64,000 nt of DNA. It comes from Brevibacillus sp042683565 (GTDB lineage Bacteria; Bacillota; Bacilli; Brevibacillales; Brevibacillaceae). Made by a program: the position numbers and the translations under genes. The notes under the pieces were generated by a model that worked only from the letters and a program-made list of their open reading frames with translations, had not been told where the DNA came from and did not search any database. Positions 31,754 through 41,051 of this stretch are shown in pieces. Every line of letters begins with the position of its first letter. The first letter of the stretch is position 1. The stretch spans positions 248,001 through 312,000 of the forward strand of contig NZ_JBHUJW010000023.1 of NCBI RefSeq assembly GCF_042683565.1, given 5' to 3'.

Positions 31754-34009
31754 CTACTTGTCAATCGAGAACTCGACTCTGGCACTCGTGAATTTTTTCG
31801 ATACAGAAGCCAGCTTGATCTGCAGACCGATCTTTGGCAGCACTTTCCCGATTTCCGGCACTTCCGGCATCGTGTAATCGTCACTGTCCTTGAAGATCGT
31901 CACGCCTTTTAGCGGCTTGTAATCCATCGTGCCCAATGTGTAGTCGAGCTTCATGCCGGATGTTTTTGCCGGGCTGAACGCCGCGTCGTTGACCTGGTAG
32001 CGGGAGTCGGCAATGGCATCTTTGTTTCCTTCGTCATTATTCCAGTAACGGACCTGCTGGTGGGCATCCACTACGCCCAGCATGCCGTAGCCTGGATGGT
32101 TGCTCGTATTGTTGTCCTGCGTTTTGCCGTAGCGTCCATCGTAGTACCAGATCACCATACCGGGATCGTACGTAAAGAACGTGTCGTTGCGGCGGAAATA
32201 TTTCAGGCCCGCGTCCACGCCCTCATGGGAGCGCAGCTCGACGAGGTAGTACGCATCGTACATTTTGCCTTCGCCGTCGAAGTGGATGAAGCCGTCCAGA
32301 TCGAACTTTTGCTCGCCCTCCGCATCGTCGGAGAAGACGACTTCCCCGTCTGCTTTGACCTCGAAGTTGTCCAGGTAGAAGCCGGACTTCGCCAAGCCGC
32401 CGTCAGTCACGTAATTGAATTCGACCTGGATTTTCTTGCCGACAAAGTCGTTCAGGCTGATTTCTTCCTTATCCCAGCCTTTGGTCTCGTCGTCGTACGC
32501 TTTGACTTCCTTGCTCTCGCCCGTGTCCGCGTCGATGACGTTCACGTACAGGTAGTCGTAGCCCGTCTCGATCTGTCTCCAGGAGTCGAAGCTCATGGAA
32601 GCGGAGCTGGCACCTGTCAGGTCGATGACTTCGGAGGTCATCTTCGTGTTCAGGTTGTCGCCTTCATCGGAAAAATACGAATAGTCCCCGTCTTTTGGCT
32701 GCACCGGAGGCGTCTTCTCGACTTGCGGCATGTTCAGCTTGACCACTTTCCCTCTCTTGTCGATACTGCTGGCGTCGATGAGATTAACGGACTTTTTCCG
32801 TTTTTTCAATGCCTGGTAATCGATGACCTCCGGCTCAATCCATCTGCCGCCGTACATTTGCTGCAGCATCAGCTTGGACCACGGGTCGAAGCCCGTTGGC
32901 TGCGTCTGGAACACATAACCGGTGTGGCTTCCCGAGGACATCAGCGACCAGGCGCCTACCGGCGAATCGTGCCCGCCGTAGGATGTGTCGTACAGATCAG
33001 GCAGGCCGAGGTTGTGGCCGTACTCGTGCGCGAATACCCCAGGTGCGCCGTCTTCCGGCTGAATCATGTAGTCGTACGCTAACAGATCTGTGCCCGGAAT
33101 TTCCGTCGGCTTTTTCAGCGTCCAGCGATGGGACCAGATCGCATCCGGATCTTCGCCCGTCTCTTCCCCGATGCCGGCATGAACGATCATCAGGTTGTCC
33201 AGCATCCCATCCGGCTCCATCAGGTCGCCGTCGCCATCGAGATCGTACGGGTCGCGCTGGTCGTACTCGTCCTCGTGTCCTGCAATCGCGTCGCCCACCG
33301 CTTCCAGCGTCTCGACGACGAGGTCCCGCGGATTGCTGTCATTGTCATTTTTATCGTTGCCGCCGTAGTATTTTTTCTCTTTTTCCGCAGTGAGCCATGG
33401 CGTGACGACGCCGTCTACCGTCCACGTGTTGCCGGACTGTTCAGAGTAGTACTTCGCCATCGTGGTCATGCTGATGCCTTCAGGCGTCGTGTAGCCTTTT
33501 GGGTCAAACAGCATTTTCTCGTAGTGCTTTTGGTTAAAATCTTTCGTCCACAGAGAGTCGCTCTGCTTTGGCACCTCGTTGTGCGGCAGATCAGGGTATT
33601 CCACCAGCGCAACGACCAAATGATCCGTATGTAACCTGCTGGATGCCCGCACCTGGCTGCCGTCCTTCAGCTTGGACACTTTGCCAGCTGCCTTCGACAC
33701 AGCCGCAAGCTGCGATTTGCTCGCCTTTTTCCCGAAGGAGCTGGAATCGTCAATGCCGTGGGGCACCTTTTTGCCTTTCAAAAACCTCTCCACCGCGCGA
33801 TCGATTTCTGCCTGATCCGCATCCTCATCGATCTCGCCTTGCTCCATCAAGGATTTCACCAGGCGCTCGATGTTGACCGTGGACAGATCAACCTCGAGCG
33901 GAGGCTTGTCCTTCGATTTCGCCATCCCGGTCGCTGGTGCCGCCACAATGCTGCTCAGCACCAGTGAGGAAGAAAACAGGACCGATAGTAGCTTCTTTCC
34001 TTTCTTCAC
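31754..34009 (-). CDS. Immune-inhibitor-A-type secreted metalloprotease (peptidase M6)
   Basis: 751 residues. Signal peptide (LLSVLFSSSLVLSSIVAAPATGMA), propeptide, then the M6 catalytic domain with FAHEYGHNLGLPDLYD (HExxHxxGxxD zinc site) and PVGAWSLMSSGSH (Met-turn). A calcium-type loop YDLDGDGDLMEPDG precedes it. The C-terminal half has beta-sandwich modules (FDSWRQIETGYDYLYVNV, SGFYLDNFEV) as in InhA. InhA proteases degrade host and matrix proteins and antimicrobial peptides outside the cell. GTG at 34009 is preferred (GAGGG about 8 nt upstream); GTG at 34018 overlaps the site. It has its own promoter and terminator. Confidence 0.92.
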   Translation of the reverse strand: MKKGKKLLSVLFSSSLVLSSIVAAPATGMAKSKDKPPLEVDLSTVNIERLVKSLMEQGEIDEDADQAEIDRAVERFLKGKKVPHGIDDSSSFGKKASKSQLAAVSKAAGKVSKLKDGSQVRASSRLHTDHLVVALVEYPDLPHNEVPKQSDSLWTKDFNQKHYEKMLFDPKGYTTPEGISMTTMAKYYSEQSGNTWTVDGVVTPWLTAEKEKKYYGGNDKNDNDSNPRDLVVETLEAVGDAIAGHEDEYDQRDPYDLDGDGDLMEPDGMLDNLMIVHAGIGEETGEDPDAIWSHRWTLKKPTEIPGTDLLAYDYMIQPEDGAPGVFAHEYGHNLGLPDLYDTSYGGHDSPVGAWSLMSSGSHTGYVFQTQPTGFDPWSKLMLQQMYGGRWIEPEVIDYQALKKRKKSVNLIDASSIDKRGKVVKLNMPQVEKTPPVQPKDGDYSYFSDEGDNLNTKMTSEVIDLTGASSASMSFDSWRQIETGYDYLYVNVIDADTGESKEVKAYDDETKGWDKEEISLNDFVGKKIQVEFNYVTDGGLAKSGFYLDNFEVKADGEVVFSDDAEGEQKFDLDGFIHFDGEGKMYDAYYLVELRSHEGVDAGLKYFRRNDTFFTYDPGMVIWYYDGRYGKTQDNNTSNHPGYGMLGVVDAHQQVRYWNNDEGNKDAIADSRYQVNDAAFSPAKTSGMKLDYTLGTMDYKPLKGVTIFKDSDDYTMPEVPEIGKVLPKIGLQIKLASVSKKFTSARVEFSIDK

Positions 34010-34078
34010 TGCGCTCACCCTCTTCTATTTCTCTTGGTTTGCCGGACTATTTTCTATCCCCAGTTCCGACTATTCACA

Positions 34079-34107
34079 ATTATCACACGCCGCGTTGTCA
34101 TTACCAA
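34079..34107 (-). promoter_or_regulatory. Predicted sigma-A promoter of the M6 protease gene
   Basis: Minus strand: TTGGTA (34107-34102), 17 bp, GATAAT (34084-34079) with a TG in the extended -10 position. The -35 is weak. The rest of 34108-34263 shows only a weak AACC/GGTT-type hairpin and no gene. Confidence 0.5.
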
Positions 34108-34263
34108 TTAATTTTTTTCGACAAAAAAACCCTTCCCGTCTTGAATTGGAGAAGGTTTTCCTGCGCATCGGCCCCTGCCGGCATACCAGAAGTGGCAACA
34201 GGATGGCGTCAGTGCCAACTCGCAGGCAAGAGCGCCATCACATGCGAATATTTGCTCCCATTG

Positions 34264-34306
34264 AAAAACCGGACAAAGGAGCTGCTGCGGCTCTCTGCCC
34301 GGTTTT
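34264..34306 (-). terminator. Terminator of cysK
   Basis: Arms AAAACCGG and CCGGTTTT with a long loop; on the minus strand the stem is followed by TTTTTCA. Confidence 0.75.
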
Positions 34307-34319
34307 CGCGCGCTTCTTT

Positions 34320-35234
34320 TCAGAAAAAGTTCATGCTCAGGTAGCGTTCGCCCGTATCAGGCGCGATGCAGACGACCCTTTTCCCCTCGCCCAGCCGCTT
34401 CGCCACGGTGATGGCAGCGAATACCGATGCCCCCGAGGACGGCCCAAGGAGCAGGCCTTCTTTGGCGGCGAGCAGCCGCATCGTCTGCAACGCTTCCTCG
34501 TCGGCGATTTGTATGATCTCGTTGTAAATGCCGGTGTTGAGAATCTTCGGGACGAAACCGGGACTGGTACCCACCAGCTTGTGCGGGCCGGGCTTGCCGC
34601 CTGACAAGACAGGCGAGCCTTTTGGTTCGACGACGGCGATGTACAGCTTTGGCAGCTTCTCCCGCAACGCCTCGCCCGTTCCCGTGATCGTCCCGCCCGT
34701 TCCCGCCGTGGCGACGAACGCGTCCAGCCGTCCTTTTGTCTGCTCGTAGATTTCCTGCGCTGTCGTCACGCGGTGGATATCGGGATTGGCCCTGTTCTCG
34801 AACTGCTGGGGAATGAAGCTGCGCGGAATTTCCTTTTGCAGCTCCTCCGCCTTGGCGATTGCACCCGGCATGCGCAGCTCGCTCGGCGTCAGCACGACCT
34901 CGGCACCGTACGCTTTGAGCAGGTTGATTCTCTCTTTGGACATGTTGTCCGGCATGACGAGAATCGCCCGATAGCCTTTGGCCGCGGCGTTCATCGCCAG
35001 CCCGATCCCCGTATTTCCGCTGGTCGGCTCGATGATCGTATCGCCTGGCTGAATCAGCCCGGCCTGCTCCGCTGTCAAAATGAGGTTGTATGCCGCCCGG
35101 TCCTTGACGCTGCCAGACGGATTGAACTTTTCCAGCTTCACAAACACCTCTGCCGCACCCGCCGGAACGATCCGGTTGAGGCGAACGAGAGGGGTATTGC
35201 CAATCAACTCGGTTATATTTTGATAGACGCTCAT
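34320..35234 (-). CDS. cysK: Cysteine synthase (O-acetylserine sulfhydrylase)
   Basis: 304-residue fold-type II PLP enzyme making cysteine from O-acetylserine and sulfide. Blocks: IGNTPLVRLNRI, the PLP lysine in KFNPSGSVKDRAAY, the asparagine loop EPTSGNTGIGLAM, the phosphate cup GTGGTITGTG, and LGPSSGASVFAA. Start ATG at 35234 has AGGAGG; upstream extension is non-conserved. Monocistronic with its own terminator. No S-box or T-box leader was recognised in the 200 bp upstream. Confidence 0.93.
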   Translation of the reverse strand: MSVYQNITELIGNTPLVRLNRIVPAGAAEVFVKLEKFNPSGSVKDRAAYNLILTAEQAGLIQPGDTIIEPTSGNTGIGLAMNAAAKGYRAILVMPDNMSKERINLLKAYGAEVVLTPSELRMPGAIAKAEELQKEIPRSFIPQQFENRANPDIHRVTTAQEIYEQTKGRLDAFVATAGTGGTITGTGEALREKLPKLYIAVVEPKGSPVLSGGKPGPHKLVGTSPGFVPKILNTGIYNEIIQIADEEALQTMRLLAAKEGLLLGPSSGASVFAAITVAKRLGEGKRVVCIAPDTGERYLSMNFF

Positions 35235-35383
35235 AGAAACCTCCTGGGAAGACGCGATCAGCTCGCAGCCGCTTGTCTTTCCACTAGGATAATACAAGTA
35301 AGTCTATATGAAAACCCTATTTCCTGTGAAGCTTTCGCGAGCGAATGGCCATTCCTCAACTCAGGGCCATCTTTGGCAAGCAG

Positions 35384-35429
35384 CAAAAAAGAAACCCTCT
35401 CGCCTGCCAGCATCCGGCAGCAAAAGGGT
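35384..35429 (-). terminator. Terminator of the anchored coiled-coil gene
   Basis: Imperfect stem between ACCCT (35394-35398) and AGGGT (35425-35429) with an inner TGCC/GGCA pair; T-rich tail on the minus strand. Confidence 0.65.
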
Positions 35430-35441
35430 CCTGGTGCCATC

Positions 35442-36494
35442 TTATTTCGGTTCGGACTTGCCCAAGAGCGCATTGGCTTCGCTGTACATCTGTGCCGCCT
35501 TCTGCCCGGCGGACGACTGCTGCTTGTCGATGGCAGCCATTCGCTGCTTCGCCTGGGCGATCGCTTCGGAAGCGGTGCTCAATGCCTTGTCCAGCGCCTT
35601 TTGGCGTTCATCGGGCTTCGGCACCCCCTTGTTCCTGATCTCCTCCCAGGTCGCCTTCACGTCTGCCAGGTCGGTTTCCAGTACGCTCATAATGTCCGTC
35701 ATGCGCTGCTTTTTGCCTTTCACGGAAGTATCCGTCGCCTTTATGCCGTCCACGAGAACCTTCATGGCACTCACATGCTCCTTCATGACCGCATACTCGG
35801 CCTGCTGCAAACCCGGTTGCCCGGCGTACAGCCTGACTTCTTCCAGCAGCCCCTGCAGCTCCGCCACCTGTTCCTGGTACAGCGAGGCTTCATCCGCAAA
35901 TTGCAGGTCTGTCAAATACTGTGCATTTTCCACGAGGTCCGCGACCAGCCTGTCCGTCTTCTCGACTTTCTTGGCAAACTCTACCCGCGCCGCTTCCTTT
36001 GCCCGCTTCTCCGCCAGCTCTTTTTTCTTCCCTTCGGCCAGCTCGTTGATGCGCGCGGTCATAGCCGCAAGCTGCTTCTGATAGGCTGCGTCCTGGCTCG
36101 CCGCCAGCTTCGGGAGAGCTTGTCCCCCTTCCTGCAAAGGCCCCAGGAAGACCAGCTCATCCGCCGTGACAGTCGCTGCGACCGGCTTGCCCGGCTGCTG
36201 CGCGGACGTGAGTGCCAGTTTGCCGTCCTCTGCGCTTCCCGTATAGACGCTGGATGCCGTCTTGAGGACGGGAACGCTGTCTTCCTCCTCCACATACGTG
36301 TCGGTGACATCTACCTTCACCTGACCTTGCTCCTCGCCAGGAGTTACTTTGGCGTAAATCATGCGGTTTTCTTCCTCGTACAGGTAGCCTTCTGCATACG
36401 AGACTCCGCCGAAAAGCCGGCTGATCGCGAAGCCTGCCGCCGCGATGACGACGAGTGCGGCCACGATAAACGCGAACCTTTTGTTGTTGCTCAT
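35442..36494 (-). CDS. Membrane-anchored coiled-coil protein of unknown function
   Basis: 350 residues. An N-terminal membrane anchor (FAFIVAALVVIAAAGFAISRLF, residues about 6-27, with no clear cleavage site) is followed by a beta-rich part (GYLYEEENRMIYAKV, KVDVTDTYVEEED) and then a long helical region (about 145-340) with Lys/Glu/Ala heptads (EGKKKELAEKRAKEAARVEF). I do not recognise the family. The orientation suggests an extracytoplasmic helical domain. Start ATG 36494 has GGAG 7 nt upstream. It lies downstream of the ABC exporter genes with a hairpin between, so it is probably a separate unit. Confidence 0.65.
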   Translation of the reverse strand: MSNNKRFAFIVAALVVIAAAGFAISRLFGGVSYAEGYLYEEENRMIYAKVTPGEEQGQVKVDVTDTYVEEEDSVPVLKTASSVYTGSAEDGKLALTSAQQPGKPVAATVTADELVFLGPLQEGGQALPKLAASQDAAYQKQLAAMTARINELAEGKKKELAEKRAKEAARVEFAKKVEKTDRLVADLVENAQYLTDLQFADEASLYQEQVAELQGLLEEVRLYAGQPGLQQAEYAVMKEHVSAMKVLVDGIKATDTSVKGKKQRMTDIMSVLETDLADVKATWEEIRNKGVPKPDERQKALDKALSTASEAIAQAKQRMAAIDKQQSSAGQKAAQMYSEANALLGKSEPK

Positions 36495-36613
36495 ACGGTG
36501 ACTCCAACCCTTCCTCTGTCTCCCCACCCGGCCATTTTCTTGCCAAATGGTGCCATGTCACCATCATACATGATAAGCACCGGGAAACCCTATGAGTCGA
36601 AAGGCCAATAATC

Positions 36614-36634
36614 GGGACGGCACTCATCCGTCCC
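36614..36634 (-). terminator. Hairpin after the ABC exporter operon
   Basis: Perfect 7-bp stem GGGACGG / CCGTCCC with a 7-nt loop; only a weak T-rich tail. Confidence 0.55.
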
Positions 36635-36673
36635 AGACCATCTGCCAGCGGGGAGCGCAGATATCCATTTGGG

Positions 36674-38578
36674 TCAGATCGCCTGCTGGGCCTCGCCGTT
36701 TTGCGAAAACTGGCTGTTGTACAGATCCGCGTAGAATCCGCCTTTGGCCAGCAACTCCTCGTGATTGCCCTGCTCGATAACCGAGCCCTGATTCATGACG
36801 AGGATCAGGTCGGCGTCGCGGATCGTAGAGAGCCGATGCGCGATGACAAAACTCGTGCGTCCTTCCATCAGGCGCGCCATCGCCTGTTGGATCAAGAGCT
36901 CGGTCCGCGTGTCGACGCTGCTCGTCGCCTCGTCCAGAATGAGGATGGTAGGATCGGCCAGAAATGCCCGCGCAATCGTCAACAGTTGCTTTTGCCCTTG
37001 GGATATGTTCGACGCTTCCTCGTTCAGAACCGTCTCGTAGCCATCCGGCAAGGTGCGTATGAAATGATCGGCGTGTGCGGCCCGCGCGGCCTGCACGATC
37101 TCGGTCTCGCTCGCCCCGGCGCGGCCGTAGGCGATGTTTTCCCGGATCGTGCCATTGAACAGCCACGTATCCTGCAGGACCATCCCGAACTGGCTGCGCA
37201 GCTCTTCGCGCGGCATGCTGCGGATGTCCCTGCCGTCGATCGTGATCCGTCCCTCGCCGATTTCGTAAAACCGCATGAGCAGGTTGACCAGCGTCGTCTT
37301 CCCGGCCCCTGTCGGCCCGACGATGGCGACCGTCATGCCCGGAGCGACGTCGATGTTCATGTTCCGGATCAGCGGCTCGCCTTCCTTGTAGCCAAAGGAC
37401 ACATACTCAAACGTCACATGCCCCCTCCACTCACCAGCCCTCTTCTCCGCAGCCTCTCCTGCTTCTTCCTCCTGCTCGTCGAGAATTTCAAAAATCCGCT
37501 CCGCAGACACCAGCGTAGACTGGATGATGTTGGCAATGTTGGCCATTTGCGTGATCGGGTGGGAAAACTGCTGGGCGTACTGGATAAAAGCCTGGACGTC
37601 CCCGATTGTAATGCTCCCCAGCGTGACGAGCACGCCGCCGACTACACAGATCAGCACGTAGCCGATATTGCCGACGAACATCATGAGCGGCATCATGATC
37701 CCCGAGATGAACTGGGCCTTCCAGCCAGACTCGTACAGCTTTCCGTTGATTTGCTCGAACTTTTCAATCGCCTGCTTCTCGCGCCCGAATGCCTTGACGA
37801 TCTTGTGTCCCGTGTACATTTCCTCCACGTGTCCGTTCAGCGCCCCGAGCGCCTGCTGCTGTCCCTTGAAATGCGGCATCGAGCGGGAAGCGATCTGCTT
37901 GATGACCACAAAGCTAAGCGGGATCGTCAGAAGTACGATCAGCGTCATGAGCGGGCTGATCGTCAGCATCATGACGATGACGCCGATCAGCGTAATCAGG
38001 GATGTAATCATTTGCGTCAAGCTTTGCTGCAGCGTGCCGCTGATCGTATCCACATCGTTGACCACCCGGCTCATGACTTCGCCGTGGGTGCGCCCGTCGA
38101 AGTATTTGAGCGGCAGTCTCGCCAGCTTTTCATTCACTTCCCGTCGCAGCGTGCAGACGATTTTTTGCGCCACTCCCGCCATCACGTATTGCTGGATGTA
38201 GGCAAACAGCGAGGAAAACAGGTACAGCCCGAGCAAGGTCAGGACGATCTGCCAAATGGCGGAAAAATCGAACGCCGCTCCCGGAATTCCTTTCAGCTTG
38301 CCCATAAAGCCTGCAAAAATGGTCGTCGTCGCATTCCCGAGCAATTTCGGGCTGACGATGGAAAAAACGGTGCTAAGCGCCGCCGTCAAAAAGACGACGG
38401 TCAGCTTCGCCTGATACGGCTTCAAGTAGCCGAGCAGGCGCCGCAGCGTTCCTTTGAAGTTTTTCGCCTTTTGTCCAGGCATGGTCAGCATCCCGTGACC
38501 GCCGAAGCCCATCGGCCTCTGTCCGCCATGTCCTGCGCCAGAAGTTCCGGGAGGTGTGCGCCGTTGATCGTTACTCAT
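36674..38578 (-). CDS. ABC exporter, fused membrane/ATPase subunit 2 (YfiC-like)
   Basis: 634 residues. A Gly-rich N-terminal tail is followed by six membrane helices (about 50-320). The ATPase domain has Walker A AIVGPTGAGKTT, Q-loop GMVLQDTWLF, the signature NISQGQKQLLTIARA (SQGQ instead of SGGQ), Walker B ILILDEATSSVDTRT and H-loop IAHRLSTI. Heterodimeric multidrug-type exporters of Bacilli (YfiBC, YheIH, BmrCD) have this build: one partner has a canonical signature and the other a degenerate site. ATG at 38578 overlaps the upstream partner's stop by 4 bp. Exported substrate unknown. Confidence 0.88.
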   Translation of the reverse strand: MSNDQRRTPPGTSGAGHGGQRPMGFGGHGMLTMPGQKAKNFKGTLRRLLGYLKPYQAKLTVVFLTAALSTVFSIVSPKLLGNATTTIFAGFMGKLKGIPGAAFDFSAIWQIVLTLLGLYLFSSLFAYIQQYVMAGVAQKIVCTLRREVNEKLARLPLKYFDGRTHGEVMSRVVNDVDTISGTLQQSLTQMITSLITLIGVIVMMLTISPLMTLIVLLTIPLSFVVIKQIASRSMPHFKGQQQALGALNGHVEEMYTGHKIVKAFGREKQAIEKFEQINGKLYESGWKAQFISGIMMPLMMFVGNIGYVLICVVGGVLVTLGSITIGDVQAFIQYAQQFSHPITQMANIANIIQSTLVSAERIFEILDEQEEEAGEAAEKRAGEWRGHVTFEYVSFGYKEGEPLIRNMNIDVAPGMTVAIVGPTGAGKTTLVNLLMRFYEIGEGRITIDGRDIRSMPREELRSQFGMVLQDTWLFNGTIRENIAYGRAGASETEIVQAARAAHADHFIRTLPDGYETVLNEEASNISQGQKQLLTIARAFLADPTILILDEATSSVDTRTELLIQQAMARLMEGRTSFVIAHRLSTIRDADLILVMNQGSVIEQGNHEELLAKGGFYADLYNSQFSQNGEAQQAI

Positions 38579-40302
38579 GCGATCTCCTCCTCTGTCAGCT
38601 GGGATTTCACGATTTCCTCATAGACGCGGCACGACGCCAGCAGCTGCTGATGCGTGCCGATTCCGGCGATTTCGCCTTCCTCCAGCACGATGATCTGGTC
38701 AGCGTCCATGACGGTATTCACCCGCTGCGCGACGATGATGACGGTCGCCTCCGCTGTTTCCGCCTTCAAGGCTGCCCGCAGCCTGGCGTCCGTCTTGAAA
38801 TCGAGGGCAGAAAAGCTGTCGTCGAACACGTACACATCCGGCTTCCGGACGAGGGCTCGTGCGATGGACAGACGCTGCTTTTGTCCTCCCGACAGGTTCA
38901 TGCCTCCTTGGGCGAGCACGGTCTGCATCCCGTCCTGCATCCTGTCGATGAAATCGGCCGCCTGCGCGACCTCTGCCGCATGCCTAATTTCCTCGTCTGT
39001 CGCGTCTTCCTTGCCGTACCGAAGATTTTCCTCGATCGTACCCGTAAAGAGCAGCGCCTTTTGCGGCACGAACCCGATTCGGGAACGAAGCTCATCCTGC
39101 GGCAGCTCCCGCACATCCGTATCGCCGATGCGCACGCTGCCGCTCTCCACGTCGTAAAAACGCGGGATCAGGCTGACGAGCGTCGACTTCCCTGCCCCCG
39201 TACCGCCGATGATCGCCGTCACTTGCCCAGGCTTCGCCGAAAAAGAGATCGAGGACAACGCAGGCTTCTCTGCGCCCGGATAGCGGAACGTCACCTGCTC
39301 AAACGTGACCTGTCCTCCCGCCGGTGCCCGCCCGCTCACCTTTCCGCTGTCGAGAATGACCGGCTCTGTCGCAAGCACTTCGTGGATGCGTGCCGCAGAG
39401 GCAGACGCGCGCGGCACCATGCTGAACATCATGGAAGCCATCATCAGCGAGAACAGAATGGACATCGCATATTGCAAAAACGCCATCAAATCGCCGACCT
39501 GCATATGTCCGGTGCTGATGCGCAAGCCCCCGAACCAGATGATCGCAATCGAGGTGATATTCATCATCAGCATCATCACCGGCATCATTCCGGCCATGAT
39601 CCGGTTTGCCTTGATCGCCGTCGCCGTCACGTCCTCATTTGCTCGGTTGAACCGCTCCTGCTCGTGCTCCGTCCGGTTGAACGCACGCACGACGCGCATC
39701 CCCGTCAAATACTCGCGCAGCACCAGATTCAGCCGGTCGATCTTGATCTGCATCACTTTGAAATACGGAATGCCTTTGGAGCCAATGCCAAAGATCGCCA
39801 AGGCGAGAATGGGAACGGCCGCGATGATGACGAGCGACAGTTGGGCATCCTTGGACACAGCCATGATGATCCCGCCGATACACATCATCGGCGCCATGAC
39901 CATCATCCGCAGCATCATGTTCAGCACTTGCGTCACTTGCGTAATATCGTTGGTCGTGCGCGTAATCAGCGAGGCCGTCCCCAGTTTGTCAAACTCCTGA
40001 AGTGAAAATTTTTCTATATGACTAAACACATTACTGCGCAGCCGCATGCCGAAGCCCGAAGCAGCTTTGGAAGACATGTAGCTCGCGGTCACCGACAGCA
40101 CTGCGCCGACCGCTGACACCAGCAGCATCAGGCCGCCGATCCGCCAAATGTAGCCGGTATTTTCCTTGACGATGCCTTCGTTCACGATGTCGGACATCAA
40201 CGTCGGCAAGTACAGGTTCGCAAGCGATTGCAGCAGCACAAATACCATGGTCAATACGACCATAGACCGGTAAGGCCGCAAGAACGGCATCAATTTCAGC
40301 AA
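38575..40302 (-). CDS. ABC exporter, fused membrane/ATPase subunit 1 (YfiB-like)
   Basis: 575 residues. Six membrane helices (first at MVVLTMVFVLLQSLANLYL), then an ATPase domain with Walker A IIGGTGAGKST, Q-loop GFVPQKALLF and a canonical signature NLSGGQKQRLSIARA. Walker B is VYVFDDSFSALD, where Asp replaces the catalytic Glu, and the H-loop is VAQRVNTV, with Gln for His. So its own Walker site is degenerate, as expected for one half of a heterodimer. TTG at 40302 has AAAGGGG at 6 nt and gives a normal N-terminus; GTG at 40344, directly after the tetR stop, has no site. Co-transcribed with the TetR gene and subunit 2. Confidence 0.87.
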   Translation of the reverse strand: MLKLMPFLRPYRSMVVLTMVFVLLQSLANLYLPTLMSDIVNEGIVKENTGYIWRIGGLMLLVSAVGAVLSVTASYMSSKAASGFGMRLRSNVFSHIEKFSLQEFDKLGTASLITRTTNDITQVTQVLNMMLRMMVMAPMMCIGGIIMAVSKDAQLSLVIIAAVPILALAIFGIGSKGIPYFKVMQIKIDRLNLVLREYLTGMRVVRAFNRTEHEQERFNRANEDVTATAIKANRIMAGMMPVMMLMMNITSIAIIWFGGLRISTGHMQVGDLMAFLQYAMSILFSLMMASMMFSMVPRASASAARIHEVLATEPVILDSGKVSGRAPAGGQVTFEQVTFRYPGAEKPALSSISFSAKPGQVTAIIGGTGAGKSTLVSLIPRFYDVESGSVRIGDTDVRELPQDELRSRIGFVPQKALLFTGTIEENLRYGKEDATDEEIRHAAEVAQAADFIDRMQDGMQTVLAQGGMNLSGGQKQRLSIARALVRKPDVYVFDDSFSALDFKTDARLRAALKAETAEATVIIVAQRVNTVMDADQIIVLEEGEIAGIGTHQQLLASCRVYEEIVKSQLTEEEIA

Positions 40303-40344
40303 AAGAATTCCCCTTTCGGTACGATTTTGCAAAGGTCGCTTCAC

Positions 40345-40992
40345 TCACGGGCGAAGCATGGCGACGCACGAGTCCATCGCCGCCTTGATTTCCGGCGAAA
40401 GCAGCTTTTCCACTTCCTCCAGGCTTTTCCCTTTCCGCAGCAAGGCTTCCTTTCGCTTTCTCAGAAAGCCCATCCCGTGCATCATCGCGCCCCAGTATTG
40501 TTCTGTCAGCAGCTCCGGCGACATGCGCCGCACTTCTCCGGCTTCCATGCCTGCCCGCAGCTTCTCCACCACTACCTGCAAGTTGTTGTCTTGCCAGAGC
40601 AATGTCCGCAGCTCTTCCTGCGAGAACAGTTCATGCAGGTCATACCGCATCCGGAAAAAGAACAGCACATGCTCTGAGCTCTCGAACAGATTGTGGTACA
40701 TGTCGGAGGCAAACTTCTCGCACAGCTCGACGGCCGTCCCCTCCTGGGCAAAATGCTTGCGGGTGTAGACGTTGGACAGGTGGAACATATGCATAAACAA
40801 ATCCCGGAACAGCGTCCGCTTGTCTTTGTAGTAGTAATAAACCAGTCCTCGGGCCACTCCGGCGCGCTTCGCAACCTCCCCGATGTCTGCCGCGGCAAAG
40901 CCGTTTTCCACATAGACGCCAAGAGCACCTTTCATGATCGCTTCTTTGCGCCGCAGACGGATTTTTTCGTTCTGCTCTTTCGTGCGCGGCAA
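40345..40992 (-). CDS. TetR family regulator of the ABC exporter
   Basis: 215 residues. The N-terminal helix-turn-helix is typical: IMKGALGVYVENGFAAADIGEVAKRAGVARGLVYYYYKDKRTLF. The C-terminal ligand-binding part is all-helical and not diagnostic. Start is TTG at 40992 with AAGGGGGGAG. It is the first gene of the operon tetR-exporter. Its promoter overlaps an inverted repeat (41018-41037) that lies in the divergent promoter of the ABC-F gene too, so it probably represses itself and perhaps the resistance gene (inference). Confidence 0.87.
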   Translation of the reverse strand: MPRTKEQNEKIRLRRKEAIMKGALGVYVENGFAAADIGEVAKRAGVARGLVYYYYKDKRTLFRDLFMHMFHLSNVYTRKHFAQEGTAVELCEKFASDMYHNLFESSEHVLFFFRMRYDLHELFSQEELRTLLWQDNNLQVVVEKLRAGMEAGEVRRMSPELLTEQYWGAMMHGMGFLRKRKEALLRKGKSLEEVEKLLSPEIKAAMDSCVAMLRP

Positions 40993-41009
40993 GGGTCTCC
41001 CCCCTTCTG

Positions 41010-41045
41010 CTTATATATTGACTTTTTTGTCAGTCAAAATATAAT
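41010..41045. promoter_or_regulatory. Face-to-face promoters sharing one TetR-type operator
   Basis: Plus strand: TTGACT (41018-41023), 16 bp, TATAAT (41040-41045), for the ABC-F gene. Minus strand: TTGACT (41037-41032), 16 bp, TATAAG (41015-41010), for tetR. The two -35 boxes are the arms of one inverted repeat TTGACT-N8-AGTCAA, so one bound repressor would cover both. Confidence 0.75.
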
Positions 41046-41051
41046 CCTGTC

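Noticed and set aside
35235..35383. S-box or T-box leader before cysK
   Set aside because: No T-box sequence, SAM-I core or terminator/antiterminator pair could be found.
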